From the NCBI GenBank assembly GCA_049642725.1, contig JBARPC010000003.1:1-34008 (forward strand): a stretch of 34,008 nucleotides of DNA, read 5' to 3'. Positions within the stretch are counted from its first letter, which is position 1. Each line of letters opens with the position of its first letter. The notes under the pieces were generated by a model. It made no database searches. It saw only the letters and a program-made list of their open reading frames with translations, and had not been told where the DNA came from. The translations under genes and the position numbers were made by a program. Of this stretch, positions 1 to 7,095 are shown in pieces. The DNA is from JAGLYZ01 sp049642725. Lineage in GTDB: Bacteria; Patescibacteriota; Minisyncoccia; Minisyncoccales; JAGMDC01.

Positions 1-102
1 TCCTTAAGGAGGTCGGACCTCTCTAACTTAATTGGAAAATTCGTGAAAGTGAAAGTCACTAATGCTATCCCTTGGGGATTGAAAGGAGAATTATTAAAAT
101 AA
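1..102 (+). CDS. miaB: C-terminal end of a MiaB-type radical-SAM methylthiotransferase (partial, 5' end outside window)
   Basis: The first 33 codons form an open frame ending in TAA. They read as a TRAM domain: LIGKFVKVKVT, then a Trp-x-Leu-x-Gly-Glu-Leu ending. That ending is typical of MiaB, which adds the methylthio group to i6A37 of tRNAs; the TRAM domain binds the tRNA. The radical-SAM and UPF0004 domains would lie to the left of the window. RimO and MtaB also end in TRAM domains, so the exact subfamily is inferred from the last residues only. This is the only plus-strand gene recognised here, and it converges on the next gene. Confidence 0.65.
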   Translation, partial: SLRRSDLSNLIGKFVKVKVTNAIPWGLKGELLK

Positions 103-129
103 AAAAAAGAGGCTAATTTATTAAGCCCC
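101..129 (-). terminator. Intrinsic terminator after the small Cys-rich gene
   Basis: On the minus strand a 6-bp stem (GGGGCT/AGCCTC, one G-T pair) with a 9-base loop is followed directly by eight T. It lies between two convergent genes. Its run of A overlaps the stop codon of the plus-strand gene. Confidence 0.7.
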
Positions 130-140
130 ATCTATTATTT

Positions 141-269
141 TTAAAGGTTCAATGCGGGACAGATATTATAATCTTTGCATTTCTCACACTCTTTGGCTGC
201 TTCCAGCGTCTCAACAAACCTTTCTCCCGTTTTTAAACAAATGTCGCTATCTTTCTTTTCTTCTTTCAT
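141..269 (-). CDS. Small Cys-rich protein, 42 aa, possible zinc knuckle
   Basis: The ATG is preceded by TAGGAATAAAAAGAT, a modest AGGA ribosome binding site. The protein is very charged at its N-terminus (MKEEKKDSDIC) and carries four Cys. Three of them fall in a CxxC-x5-C pattern near the C-terminus (ECEKCKDYNIC), which could bind a metal. I do not recognise a family. The start site, plausible codon content, stop and the terminator immediately after it support a real gene. It might be a small regulator or a ribosome-associated zinc protein, but no function is assigned. Confidence 0.6.
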   Translation of the reverse strand: MKEEKKDSDICLKTGERFVETLEAAKECEKCKDYNICPALNL

Positions 270-309
270 ATCTTTTTATTCCTAATTAAAAGTTACTATA
301 AGTTTAGGA

Positions 310-933
310 TTATGTCAAATTTTTTCTCAATATCTTGTCCACTATTTCTGGTTTGGCTTTGCCTCTGGTAGCTGCCATTACCTGGCCTATTAAAAACTGA
401 AGAGCGTTTTCTTTTCCTTTTTTATAATCTTCAACTGGTTTAGGGTTTTTTAAAATTATGTCTTTTATAACTTTCTCAATTTCTAATTCATCGGTTACCT
501 GGCTTAATCCCTTGTCTTCAATAATATGCGACGGGTCAGCACCGGTTTTAAACATTTCGCTTAAAACTATTTTGGCGATTTTTGAGGAAATTTCTTTTTT
601 ATAAATTAAAGTGATAAATTCAGCAAAGTTTTCCGCCGTGATCAGTCCCCCACCACCTTTTAATAATCCTTGTAAGTCAGTGATAAGATAATTAGCGCAA
701 ATTTTAACTAATTTTAAAAACTCTTCTCTTTCAACTTTTCTTTTTATATCTATTTCCTTAACCCAATTTCTTAATTCTGACATTACTTTTTCAAAATATT
801 CTCCAAGATTTTTATTTTGGACAAAAACTTCTATCTCTTTATCTGATAAATTATACTCTGCCTTAAACCTATCTCTTTTGGCTTGAGGCAGTTCCCCTAT
901 TTCATTTTTTATTTTATTAATATCTATGTTCAT
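310..933 (-). CDS. gatB: GatB C-terminal part (YqeY-like tail) of split Asp/Glu-tRNA amidotransferase subunit B
   Basis: This 207-aa frame begins where GatB resumes after its conserved EPDLP motif. It contains the characteristic ELPQAKRDRF segment, the helical linker and the YqeY-like tail that positions tRNA for amidation (GQVMAATRGKAKPEIV near the end). It lies in the same frame as the upstream gatB part and is separated from it only by a TAA codon and eleven sense codons. Read-through would restore one protein of about 495 residues, close to normal GatB length plus a small insert. No clear ribosome binding site precedes the ATG. The pair is therefore either a pseudogenised gatB, a two-piece GatB, or an assembly or sequencing error. 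Confidence 0.8.
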   Translation of the reverse strand: MNIDINKIKNEIGELPQAKRDRFKAEYNLSDKEIEVFVQNKNLGEYFEKVMSELRNWVKEIDIKRKVEREEFLKLVKICANYLITDLQGLLKGGGGLITAENFAEFITLIYKKEISSKIAKIVLSEMFKTGADPSHIIEDKGLSQVTDELEIEKVIKDIILKNPKPVEDYKKGKENALQFLIGQVMAATRGKAKPEIVDKILRKNLT

Positions 934-939
934 AAAATG

Positions 940-969
940 ACGAGGATTTTTTATTTTCCGAGTAATTTA
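940..969. repeat. Imperfect inverted repeat and in-frame stop inside gatB
   Basis: Arms ACGAGGA and TCCGAGT (5 of 7 positions pair) surround a T-rich centre. The segment sits next to the TAA at 967-969 that breaks gatB. Compared with usual GatB spacing between the EPDLP and ELP motifs, about 14 extra codons are present here. It may be a decayed copy of the palindromes seen in pheT and proS; that is an inference. Confidence 0.4.
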
Positions 970-1797
970 AAAACAAAGCATTGGCAGGTCTGGCTCTGGA
1001 AAATATCTATAATCATGGGCTTCTTCTTTTTCTCTCTGGCTTATTGTTATTTGTTTGGTATCATGCCAGCCTCGCGTTTCTTGAATAATTTTCTTGCCGG
1101 TTTTTAAAACTTTTTCCTGTCTTTTAATTTCATATTCAATCCCCTTTTCCACTGCCTTAAATGAATTTAAATTCTTAATTTCTACTTTTGTACCTAATTT
1201 ATTGCTTTTACTTAAAGAAATATTGGCCTCAACTCTCATTCCTCCCTTTTCCATATCTGCGTCAGACACATCAAGGTATCTTAAAATTAATCGTAGCTCT
1301 TCAGCAAACTTTCTCGCTTCTCTTGTTGAATGAATGTCTGGTTCTGTGACCAATTCCATTAAAGGAATTCCTGCCCGATTGAAATCAACTAAAGAATGAT
1401 CTGCGTCAGAAGGATGAATTAGCCTGGCTGTATCCTCTTCTAAATGTATCTCCTTTATTCTTATTTTATTATTAATTTTTAAAGCACCATCTTGACATAA
1501 AGGTAAGTAATATTGACTAATTTGATATGCTTTCGGCAAGTCAGGATAAAAATAATTTTTTCTGTCAAATTTTGAATATTTAGAAATTTGACAGTTTAAA
1601 GCTAATCCTGTTTTAATTACTTTTTTCACTGCTTCTTTGTTTATAACCGGCAATACGCCCGGATGAGCCGTACAAATTGGACATATATTAGTATTTGCCT
1701 GCTTTTCGTCCGGGTCATTAACGCAAGAACAAAACATCTTACTATTAGTTTTTAGTTCGGCATGAATTTCGAGGCCGATGGTTGGTTGATAATCCAT
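967..1797 (-). CDS. gatB: GatB N-terminal catalytic part of Asp-tRNA(Asn)/Glu-tRNA(Gln) amidotransferase subunit B
   Basis: GatB phosphorylates the Glu or Asp on misacylated tRNA, and GatA supplies ammonia for the amidation. The frame opens with MDYQPTIGLEIHAEL, the canonical start. It continues with the Zn/kinase-domain motifs CSCVNDPDEKQANTNICP, HPGVLPVIN, RKNYFYPDLPKAYQISQY, DFNRAGIPLMELVTEPD and YRYFPEPDLP. It then stops at an in-frame TAA after 276 residues, whereas normal GatB continues for about 200 more. The catalytic domain is complete; the tRNA-binding tail is encoded by the next frame. It sits 19 bases after deoC, probably co-transcribed. gatC and gatA lie about 20 kb away, so the GatCAB genes are dispersed. 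Confidence 0.9.
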   Translation of the reverse strand: MDYQPTIGLEIHAELKTNSKMFCSCVNDPDEKQANTNICPICTAHPGVLPVINKEAVKKVIKTGLALNCQISKYSKFDRKNYFYPDLPKAYQISQYYLPLCQDGALKINNKIRIKEIHLEEDTARLIHPSDADHSLVDFNRAGIPLMELVTEPDIHSTREARKFAEELRLILRYLDVSDADMEKGGMRVEANISLSKSNKLGTKVEIKNLNSFKAVEKGIEYEIKRQEKVLKTGKKIIQETRGWHDTKQITISQREKEEAHDYRYFPEPDLPMLCF

Positions 1798-1816
1798 AAT
1801 ATCCAGAGGTTGAAAA

Positions 1817-2473
1817 TTACTTAAGAGATTCTTTTATAATTTCCTTTCCCGAGCTTGTCCCAATAATATCAGCGCCGGCTTTGACCATTATTTTTAAATC
1901 TTTTAGAGTTTTAATTTTGCCAGCTGCTTTGATTAAAAGTCCGGGAGCCGCCTTTCGCATAGTTTTAAGATGTCTCGCTTTTTCTTCTAATTCTCTGTTT
2001 TCTAAGGGATCTTTAAAAGTAGCTGTTTTTACACAGACAGCGCCTGCTTTTTTTACAAGCTGTGATGCTTTTACAATTTCTTCATCAGTTAGATAACCAG
2101 AACCAATAATTACCTTTGTAGGCAAAATTTTACAAACTTCTTTTAAATCTTTTAAAACTTGAGCATATTTCTCATATTTCAAGTCAACGATATTCATTAC
2201 TATATCCAATTCATCTGCGCCGTCTTTTTTTGCTTTTTGGCACATTTCTATTCGCTGTTGATGAGAGCTTAAACCCATTGGCGGGTCAATTAAAACCACT
2301 ACTTTTATATCTGTGTCTTTTAATTCTTTTTTAGCTATCCTTACCCATTCTGGGTTAATGCAAACACCCCGAAAAGCATATTTTCTCGCCTCATCGCAAG
2401 TTTTTTTGATATCCTTAGCAATAGCTCCCTGATTTATATTAGTATGGTCAATTAATTTAGCAATATTTTTCAT
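1817..2473 (-). CDS. deoC: Deoxyribose-phosphate aldolase
   Basis: DeoC cleaves 2-deoxyribose-5-phosphate to glyceraldehyde-3-phosphate and acetaldehyde in deoxynucleoside catabolism. The 218-aa protein shows GVCINPEWV, the ADELDIVMN segment with the catalytic Asp (D90), the Schiff-base lysine in VCVKT (K149) and the second lysine in IKAAGKIKT (K182). The usual TSTGF and KASGGI stretches are altered to TATFK and KAAGKI, so phosphate binding may differ slightly. It follows the dUTPase-like gene by 17 bases and precedes gatB, forming a likely operon. No strong ribosome binding site is visible. Confidence 0.92.
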   Translation of the reverse strand: MKNIAKLIDHTNINQGAIAKDIKKTCDEARKYAFRGVCINPEWVRIAKKELKDTDIKVVVLIDPPMGLSSHQQRIEMCQKAKKDGADELDIVMNIVDLKYEKYAQVLKDLKEVCKILPTKVIIGSGYLTDEEIVKASQLVKKAGAVCVKTATFKDPLENRELEEKARHLKTMRKAAPGLLIKAAGKIKTLKDLKIMVKAGADIIGTSSGKEIIKESLK

Positions 2474-2490
2474 AAATTTTGGAAGTCGTT

Positions 2491-3030
2491 TTAAATTTGT
2501 TTTTCTTTTTTACTGGTTGAGACGCGGCCGCCCTGCCATTGGCCCCGGTATAAACTCGTTTTTCCTTTAATTTCATGAAACATAGCGTAAACTACTCTGG
2601 CTCCAAGTTCAACTTCTATCCGACATTGACCTAAATTTACAATTCCAAAAGTTAATTCTCCCTGATAACCTGGTGAAACATTGGCAGTAAAAATCATTAT
2701 TCCCGACCTGTGTAAAGTTGACCTTTGCCGCAGTAAACATAAAATATTTTCGGGTAAATTTACTTTCTCAACTGTTTTCATTAAATAATACTTCCCGGGT
2801 TTAAAAACAAAACTTTGTTTCTGTTTTGGCTCATATTTCGCCAATAGCCATGTTTTTGGTGTTTCTCTTTCGTCTATGCCTAAAAATCCTTTTCCAGAAA
2901 TTTCATAAATTTCCCCCAGCCGAAAATCAAAACCAGCGCCCTCTGGATTTTTTAATTCTCTTTCTGAAAGATTCTCTACTAATTTTTTCTCCTTTACTAA
3001 TTTCAGTAATTCTTTCACTCCTAATATCAT
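2491..3030 (-). CDS. dUTPase/dCTP deaminase-family protein with altered catalytic residues
   Basis: The 179-aa protein has the trimeric dUTPase/Dcd fold signatures: AGFDFRLG near the start, LLRQRSTLHRSGI (usually RSSLxRxG), SPGYQGELTFGIVNLG, and YRGQWQGGRVST at the C-terminus, which resembles the Dcd lid. Against the true dcd in this window, the catalytic Glu (AVMEFGN) aligns with Gly129, and the Asp of the DPG motif aligns with Ser119. Deamination is therefore doubtful. It could be a dUTPase using other residues, a nucleotide sensor, or a non-catalytic paralogue. It heads the deoC-gatB operon. Confidence 0.7.
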   Translation of the reverse strand: MILGVKELLKLVKEKKLVENLSERELKNPEGAGFDFRLGEIYEISGKGFLGIDERETPKTWLLAKYEPKQKQSFVFKPGKYYLMKTVEKVNLPENILCLLRQRSTLHRSGIMIFTANVSPGYQGELTFGIVNLGQCRIEVELGARVVYAMFHEIKGKTSLYRGQWQGGRVSTSKKEKQI

Positions 3031-3058
3031 TTTTTTATTTTACCACATTTTAGAAAAT

Positions 3059-3084
3059 AAAAAAAGAAGGCCTCAAAGAGACCT
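3059..3084 (-). terminator. Intrinsic terminator of the NYN operon
   Basis: The minus strand forms AGGTCTC/GAGGCCT (7 bp, one G-T pair) around a 3-base loop, then CT followed by five T and further T-rich sequence. It overlaps the stop codon of the NYN-like gene. Confidence 0.7.
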
Positions 3085-3688
3085 ATGTTTTTTGCAACAA
3101 CTTGGGATTTTCTCGGAGAATTTCATCAAGATACTTAATCTCAATCTCTTCAAGTCCTGGAATTTCTGGAAGGCTTGTTTTCTGCTCAGAGAAATTGTCT
3201 CTACAGACAATCGCTTTAGCCTTCAGTCCCACTGCTGCTGCATCTGCAAGAATGAGCGGATGGAAAATCCAATCACTAGAAACAACGGTAAAAGTATTGA
3301 TTTCTCTTAGTGTTATAGGATTACTAAGTATTCTTGTAGCGTCTCTAATTATCCACTGATCTGCTACGCTTTTTCCTCTCGCTCTTTTCCCGGGCACTGG
3401 TACTACCTGAAAATTAATGTCGGTATCATAAAATCTTTGCTCTAAGTCTAATAGTTCAGTGTAGAAACGAGGATAACGAGAAGGTCGCCAACCCTCTTCT
3501 ATACTGATATACACCCCAACATTACTCGGTTCCCCACCGGTTATACACTTAATAAATCCGGCAAAATCAAGATTTTTCCATCCAATCTTGGGACCGAAAC
3601 TCTCTTCAATACTGTAATAAAGATTTTCCTCGTCTATCACTACTTCGTTTATTTTTTTCTTTTTCCAATCTCCATATACTTCTTTCAT
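3083..3688 (-). CDS. NYN/PIN-like putative ribonuclease
   Basis: This 201-aa protein looks like a NYN (PIN-fold) nuclease. It has an early acidic-Asn motif VVIDEENLYYS, a mid KSVADQWIIRDA segment with an Asp, and VVSSDWIFHPLILADAAAVG, which matches the late SxD...G strand-helix of NYN domains. Such enzymes cleave structured or tRNA-like RNAs with a metal site formed by these Asp residues. A Shine-Dalgarno-like GGGGGTGAG lies about 13 bases upstream, and a perfect AAGGAGGTGA lies further up at 3742-3751. It is the last gene of a three-gene unit with its own terminator. The family call is by motif only. Confidence 0.55.
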   Translation of the reverse strand: MKEVYGDWKKKKINEVVIDEENLYYSIEESFGPKIGWKNLDFAGFIKCITGGEPSNVGVYISIEEGWRPSRYPRFYTELLDLEQRFYDTDINFQVVPVPGKRARGKSVADQWIIRDATRILSNPITLREINTFTVVSSDWIFHPLILADAAAVGLKAKAIVCRDNFSEQKTSLPEIPGLEEIEIKYLDEILRENPKLLQKT

Positions 3689-3751
3689 TTTTTTCTAATC
3701 TCACCCCCTATTTTGTTGTTTCGTTGATGGCTTTATACTATCACCTCCTTT

Positions 3752-4000
3752 TTATTTCTCTTCCATCCTTTGAAACATTGCTCCAATTTCTGAAGAAAGC
3801 TGATAATCTACATTCTTGTTGTCGCTCCCTCTACTTTCCTGTTCTCTTTTCTTTTTCATAAACAAATGACTTTCTTTTTCCCGACTTTTCCGCCCTCGTT
3901 CTATTATCAGGTTTATTTCTTTGAAGTTCGCTCTTGCTATTTTTTTTATCCTTTTATTCATCTCTTCTATCCTTCCCTCTTCTTTTTCTCTTTCAAACAT
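3752..4000 (-). CDS. Small highly charged Lys/Glu-rich helical protein, 82 aa
   Basis: The ATG has a good AGGAG ribosome binding site (ATAGGAGCGAGAAAA). The protein is dominated by Lys, Arg and Glu and is probably one long helix or coiled coil (for example EREKEEGRIEEMNKRIKKI), ending in a less charged SSEIGAMFQRMEE tail. No family is recognised. Its start overlaps the stop of the upstream 45-aa gene (ATGTTTGA), so the two are translationally coupled. The NYN-like nuclease gene follows. A role as partner or regulator of that nuclease is a guess from position. Confidence 0.5.
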   Translation of the reverse strand: MFEREKEEGRIEEMNKRIKKIARANFKEINLIIERGRKSREKESHLFMKKKREQESRGSDNKNVDYQLSSEIGAMFQRMEEK

Positions 4001-4130
4001 TTTTCTCGCTCCTATCCCTATCTACCCAGAATCTATTACCATATTTTTCCACGCATTTTTCTTTTACTTCCTCTTTTGTAATTTCATGCGTCTTACGCGT
4101 TCCGTCTTCTTCTATTCCTATAACGTTCAC
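3993..4130 (-). CDS. Small hydrophilic protein, 45 aa, GTG start
   Basis: A GTG codon preceded by GATAGGAAGAAAA (AGGAAG ribosome binding site) opens a frame reading VNVIGIEEDGTRK and then a charged helix-like part with KYGNRFWVDRD. It stops in the sequence ATGTTTGA shared with the next start. The composition is protein-like, whereas the opposite strand reads as low-complexity Phe/Ser/Leu. No family is recognised. Confidence rests on the ribosome binding site, the coupled junction and the location between a promoter-like sequence and two related accessory genes. Confidence 0.5.
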   Translation of the reverse strand: MNVIGIEEDGTRKTHEITKEEVKEKCVEKYGNRFWVDRDRSEKNV

Positions 4131-4195
4131 TTTTCTTCCTATCTTTTATTACTCCCATTGTTTTACTTCTTCAATTATTTATGTGCTGTAATTTT

Positions 4196-4224
4196 ACAGT
4201 ATCAAAAATAAAAGGGGGCGTCAA
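4196..4224 (-). promoter_or_regulatory. Candidate promoter of the NYN operon
   Basis: TTGACG and TACTGT are separated by 17 bases, with a TG two bases before the -10 hexamer (extended -10 style, TGATACTGT). The -35 hexamer lies in the loop of the glyA terminator. Downstream is a small palindrome, CTGTAA-tt-TTACAG, which could be an operator. Confidence 0.4.
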
Positions 4225-4228
4225 CCCC
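4201..4228 (-). terminator. Intrinsic terminator after glyA
   Basis: GGGG-TTGACG-CCCC hairpin on the minus strand, followed by CTTTTATTTTT. It lies about 18 bases after the glyA stop. Confidence 0.6.
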
Positions 4229-4246
4229 AATATTATTATTAAAAAA

Positions 4247-5479
4247 TTAGCTTAAAAAACAAAATTTCATTTTTGAAAAATCTTTTCTAAATACTATAAC
4301 TCGTTTTTTAACTTTCTCTGGATTTTTTTTGCCTAAAATAATCTGCTTGATAAAATCTGCTATTTTCTTCATCTCTTTTTCTTTCATCCCAAATCTAGTC
4401 ATCTCCTGGACTCCTATCCGAATTCCATTAGGATTTTTAATATTCATCTTAGACAAAGCAATAATATTCTTATTTAAAATAATATTTGCTTCTTCAAGAA
4501 CCTTAGCTACTTTATCTCCACCTCCATTTTTTTCAACATTAACAAGAACTTGATGGCTTTTAGTGAATCCTTTTTCGGCTCCTAAAACATCAAAACCAGA
4601 ACCATAAAGTTCTTTAGCTAATGCTTGGGCATTCTTTATAATTTGCCGACTATAATTTTTTCCAAATTTTTTCATTTCCAGTAAAGCTAAATAAAGAGGC
4701 GGTATTCTATGAAGGTGATGGTTGGAGAGAACTCCAGGAAAAACTTTATGTCTAATTTTCTTTTTAAGGTCTTTATTAACATTTCCTAAAATCAATCCTC
4801 CTTGAGGACCAGGAAAGGTTTTATGAGTAGAGGAAGTAATAATATCTGCACCTTCAGCAAGAGGATTTTGAAAAAAACCTGAAGAAATTAAGCCAAAAAC
4901 ATGGGCGGCATCAAAAATAATCTTTGCTCCTATTTTTTGACAAATTTCCTTTAGTTCCTTCACTGGTTGAGGAAATAGAATTACCGATCCACCAATAATA
5001 ATAAATTTTGGTTTTAATTTTAAAATTTTCTTTTTACTTTTTTCTAAATCAATATTTAATTCTTTCTTGTTAAAATCTAAATGAGAAATTTTTAACCCTA
5101 AAATCCCAGCTGCTCCTTCTTTTTCATGGGAAATGTGAGAACCTCCTAAAATTCCTAAAGTTAAAATCCTATCTCCCTTTTTAGCTAAAGCGGAATAAAC
5201 AGCTAAGTTTGCTAAAGTTCCAGAAATCGGTCTCAAATCAACAAAATCAACCTTAAAGTGTTTTTGAAAGGATTCCATTGCCAAACTCTCCATTTCATCA
5301 AAATACTTCAATCCCTGATAATATCTTTTAAAAGGCATTCCTTCAGCGTAGCGATGCATCAGGTCGGAATTATAAATTCTTTCGCAGACCGGCGACATCA
5401 CATTTTCCGAAGCAATAAGGTTTATGCAATTCCTTCTCCACTCCTGATGTTTTTTAAAAAGAGATAACATTTTCTTCAT
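4247..5479 (-). CDS. glyA: Serine hydroxymethyltransferase
   Basis: GlyA converts serine plus tetrahydrofolate to glycine plus 5,10-methylene-tetrahydrofolate, the one-carbon donor for thymidylate synthesis. The 410-aa protein shows NLIASENVMSP, HRYAEGMPFKRYYQG, the PLP-contacting FDAAHVFGL (D190, H193) and the PLP-lysine motif SSTHKTFPGPQGG (K220). It is divergent from the common proteobacterial form in the middle and at the end (extra basic tail VKKRVIVFRKDF). Its start lies 4 bases from the thyX stop region (overlap ATGA-like), so the two are co-translated. Together with thyX and dcd upstream it forms a thymidylate-supply operon. Confidence 0.93.
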   Translation of the reverse strand: MKKMLSLFKKHQEWRRNCINLIASENVMSPVCERIYNSDLMHRYAEGMPFKRYYQGLKYFDEMESLAMESFQKHFKVDFVDLRPISGTLANLAVYSALAKKGDRILTLGILGGSHISHEKEGAAGILGLKISHLDFNKKELNIDLEKSKKKILKLKPKFIIIGGSVILFPQPVKELKEICQKIGAKIIFDAAHVFGLISSGFFQNPLAEGADIITSSTHKTFPGPQGGLILGNVNKDLKKKIRHKVFPGVLSNHHLHRIPPLYLALLEMKKFGKNYSRQIIKNAQALAKELYGSGFDVLGAEKGFTKSHQVLVNVEKNGGGDKVAKVLEEANIILNKNIIALSKMNIKNPNGIRIGVQEMTRFGMKEKEMKKIADFIKQIILGKKNPEKVKKRVIVFRKDFSKMKFCFLS

Positions 5480-7095
5480 ATCTTCCCTGTTAAACTTCTT
5501 AAATTTTGCTGAAATTTATTTTTCAGGTCTTTTTTTATTTCTTGATGAAATTTCTCATTGTAATTTTTAACTAAATTTTTGATATAGAAACAACTTTTTA
5601 CCTCTGGACAAAATCCAATTGATTCACATTTAGGAGCAATAAATTTATTCAACCATGAATGTCCTATTTTAGTTAAAGCTTTTTTTATTTGTTTCACTTC
5701 GTTTAAAGTATTTCTTCTCATTTCTTCTTCGGCAGTTGAACATAACCTTAAAGGATAGTATCCGATTAAGAGATTGTATAAATCATACTCTTGTAAAATA
5801 TCAATTTTTACTGCCCTTGGAATTATAAAAATTGCATCTCTGGGCCTTATTTTTAATTTAATTAAATTTTGGTAGGTCTCAAAAGATTTTAAAGCCACTA
5901 AAAGATATTGATTAAGAAATCCTGGATTGCTTTTAATTGATGGAGGAATAGAAAAAACCTGTTCTATCTCTTGGATAATTTTATTATTTATTCTTCCGGC
6001 TTTAATTTCTCTTTTAAATTTATTAAATCTGTTACTAGCTCTATTAATAGAATAGTATATTGATTCAATAACTTGCGGACAGGTTCTGTGTCTTTTCTTT
6101 TCTCCCCAAATACGCCAAGGAACAGAAGATAGGACTTTAATTCTTAAAGCACTGTTATAATCGCGAAGAATTTCTCTACGCAAAGCAATAAGCTCAAACC
6201 AGTTTTTCTTAATTGCTTTTAAGGATGAAAATGTACTTTTATTAATCTTTTCTAACTTAGCTAATTTCTTTTTTAATCCTGGAGTAAAAAATGTTTCCAC
6301 AGAAACTAATTTTGTTCCATTAATAAGTTGTGTTTTTTTTATAATTTCTCTAACAATATTGGAATTATTTGGATTTTTAAAAATATTTGGATAATGATAA
6401 ACATTTCTCGGAGCCGCTTCTCTGGTGGTGTAAAGAATATCTATTCCTAATTTTTTAACATTATTTTCTATTTCTTTAATTAAAATTCCAATTTCTTCCG
6501 GCATCCATTCTTTTTCGTTTAGATATTCTCTCTTTAAGCTAATTATTGATTCAATGGGCAACTGAATAATGCCTGTGCCGTAAATGCCATATTGTAAAAT
6601 TTTACTCGCCTCGTCTTTTCTTGTTTTTTTAGATAAAAGAAAATTAAAAAATTTAATGATTTCTTCAGAGGTTTCTTGATATATTTTTTTTGCTTTTTCA
6701 TCCGCTAAAATATTTTTTGGAAAAACAATATCTTCCTCGCTTGTTCCTGTCCTCCTGCCGGAAGAAACCAAAGAAGAAGAAAAAATAATGCCTGTTAAGG
6801 CAGAATCTAAAAATTTACTTCCTTCGTAGCTTAAACAAAGAGTAGGAGTTGTAGCAACAGAAGCATGACCTATTAAAGAAGATTTCTGTAAAATACCCTT
6901 CATTTCTTGTTCTAAGGTTTCACCCTTACTTTCTATTTCTTTTAAAAGTTTTTTAATAGACCTGCCCTTGAATGTTGCTAAGCCAGAAAGAGAAACAATT
7001 TCTTGAGGATTTAAAAATCCTGTTTTATCTTCTAAAACAGGCGTAATTCCTAAAAACTTTATTTTTAAATTATCTGTGGTTAGTATTTTCTTCAT
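5476..7095 (-). CDS. thyX: Tandem-domain flavin-dependent thymidylate synthase (ThyX family)
   Basis: ThyX methylates dUMP to dTMP using FAD, NADPH and methylene-tetrahydrofolate. At 539 aa this protein is about twice the usual 220-250. The N-terminal half aligns to the GHxS...EG...RHR region (GHASVATTP, then GRRTGTSEED at 113-122), but the signature is degenerate. The C-terminal half has an exact RHR-x7-S signature (RHRTCPQVIES, 335-345) and the later R...A..E.R segment (RLCSTAEEEMRR). A Cys trio (C490, C496, C502) near the end could bind metal. Dcd upstream supplies dUMP precursor and GlyA downstream the folate, supporting the assignment. The start overlaps the dcd end by 26 bases. Confidence 0.85.
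   Translation of the reverse strand: MKKILTTDNLKIKFLGITPVLEDKTGFLNPQEIVSLSGLATFKGRSIKKLLKEIESKGETLEQEMKGILQKSSLIGHASVATTPTLCLSYEGSKFLDSALTGIIFSSSLVSSGRRTGTSEEDIVFPKNILADEKAKKIYQETSEEIIKFFNFLLSKKTRKDEASKILQYGIYGTGIIQLPIESIISLKREYLNEKEWMPEEIGILIKEIENNVKKLGIDILYTTREAAPRNVYHYPNIFKNPNNSNIVREIIKKTQLINGTKLVSVETFFTPGLKKKLAKLEKINKSTFSSLKAIKKNWFELIALRREILRDYNSALRIKVLSSVPWRIWGEKKRHRTCPQVIESIYYSINRASNRFNKFKREIKAGRINNKIIQEIEQVFSIPPSIKSNPGFLNQYLLVALKSFETYQNLIKLKIRPRDAIFIIPRAVKIDILQEYDLYNLLIGYYPLRLCSTAEEEMRRNTLNEVKQIKKALTKIGHSWLNKFIAPKCESIGFCPEVKSCFYIKNLVKNYNEKFHQEIKKDLKNKFQQNLRSLTGKI

Noticed and set aside
4141..4158. ATG-start minus-strand frame overlapping the 45-aa gene
   Set aside because: It gives only 21 residues of mostly Arg and Lys and overlaps a better frame with a ribosome binding site.
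3866..4211. Overlapping plus-strand frames rich in Phe, Ser, Leu and Pro
   Set aside because: They are low-complexity shadows of the purine-rich minus-strand coding sequence; the minus strand has ribosome binding sites and coupled starts.
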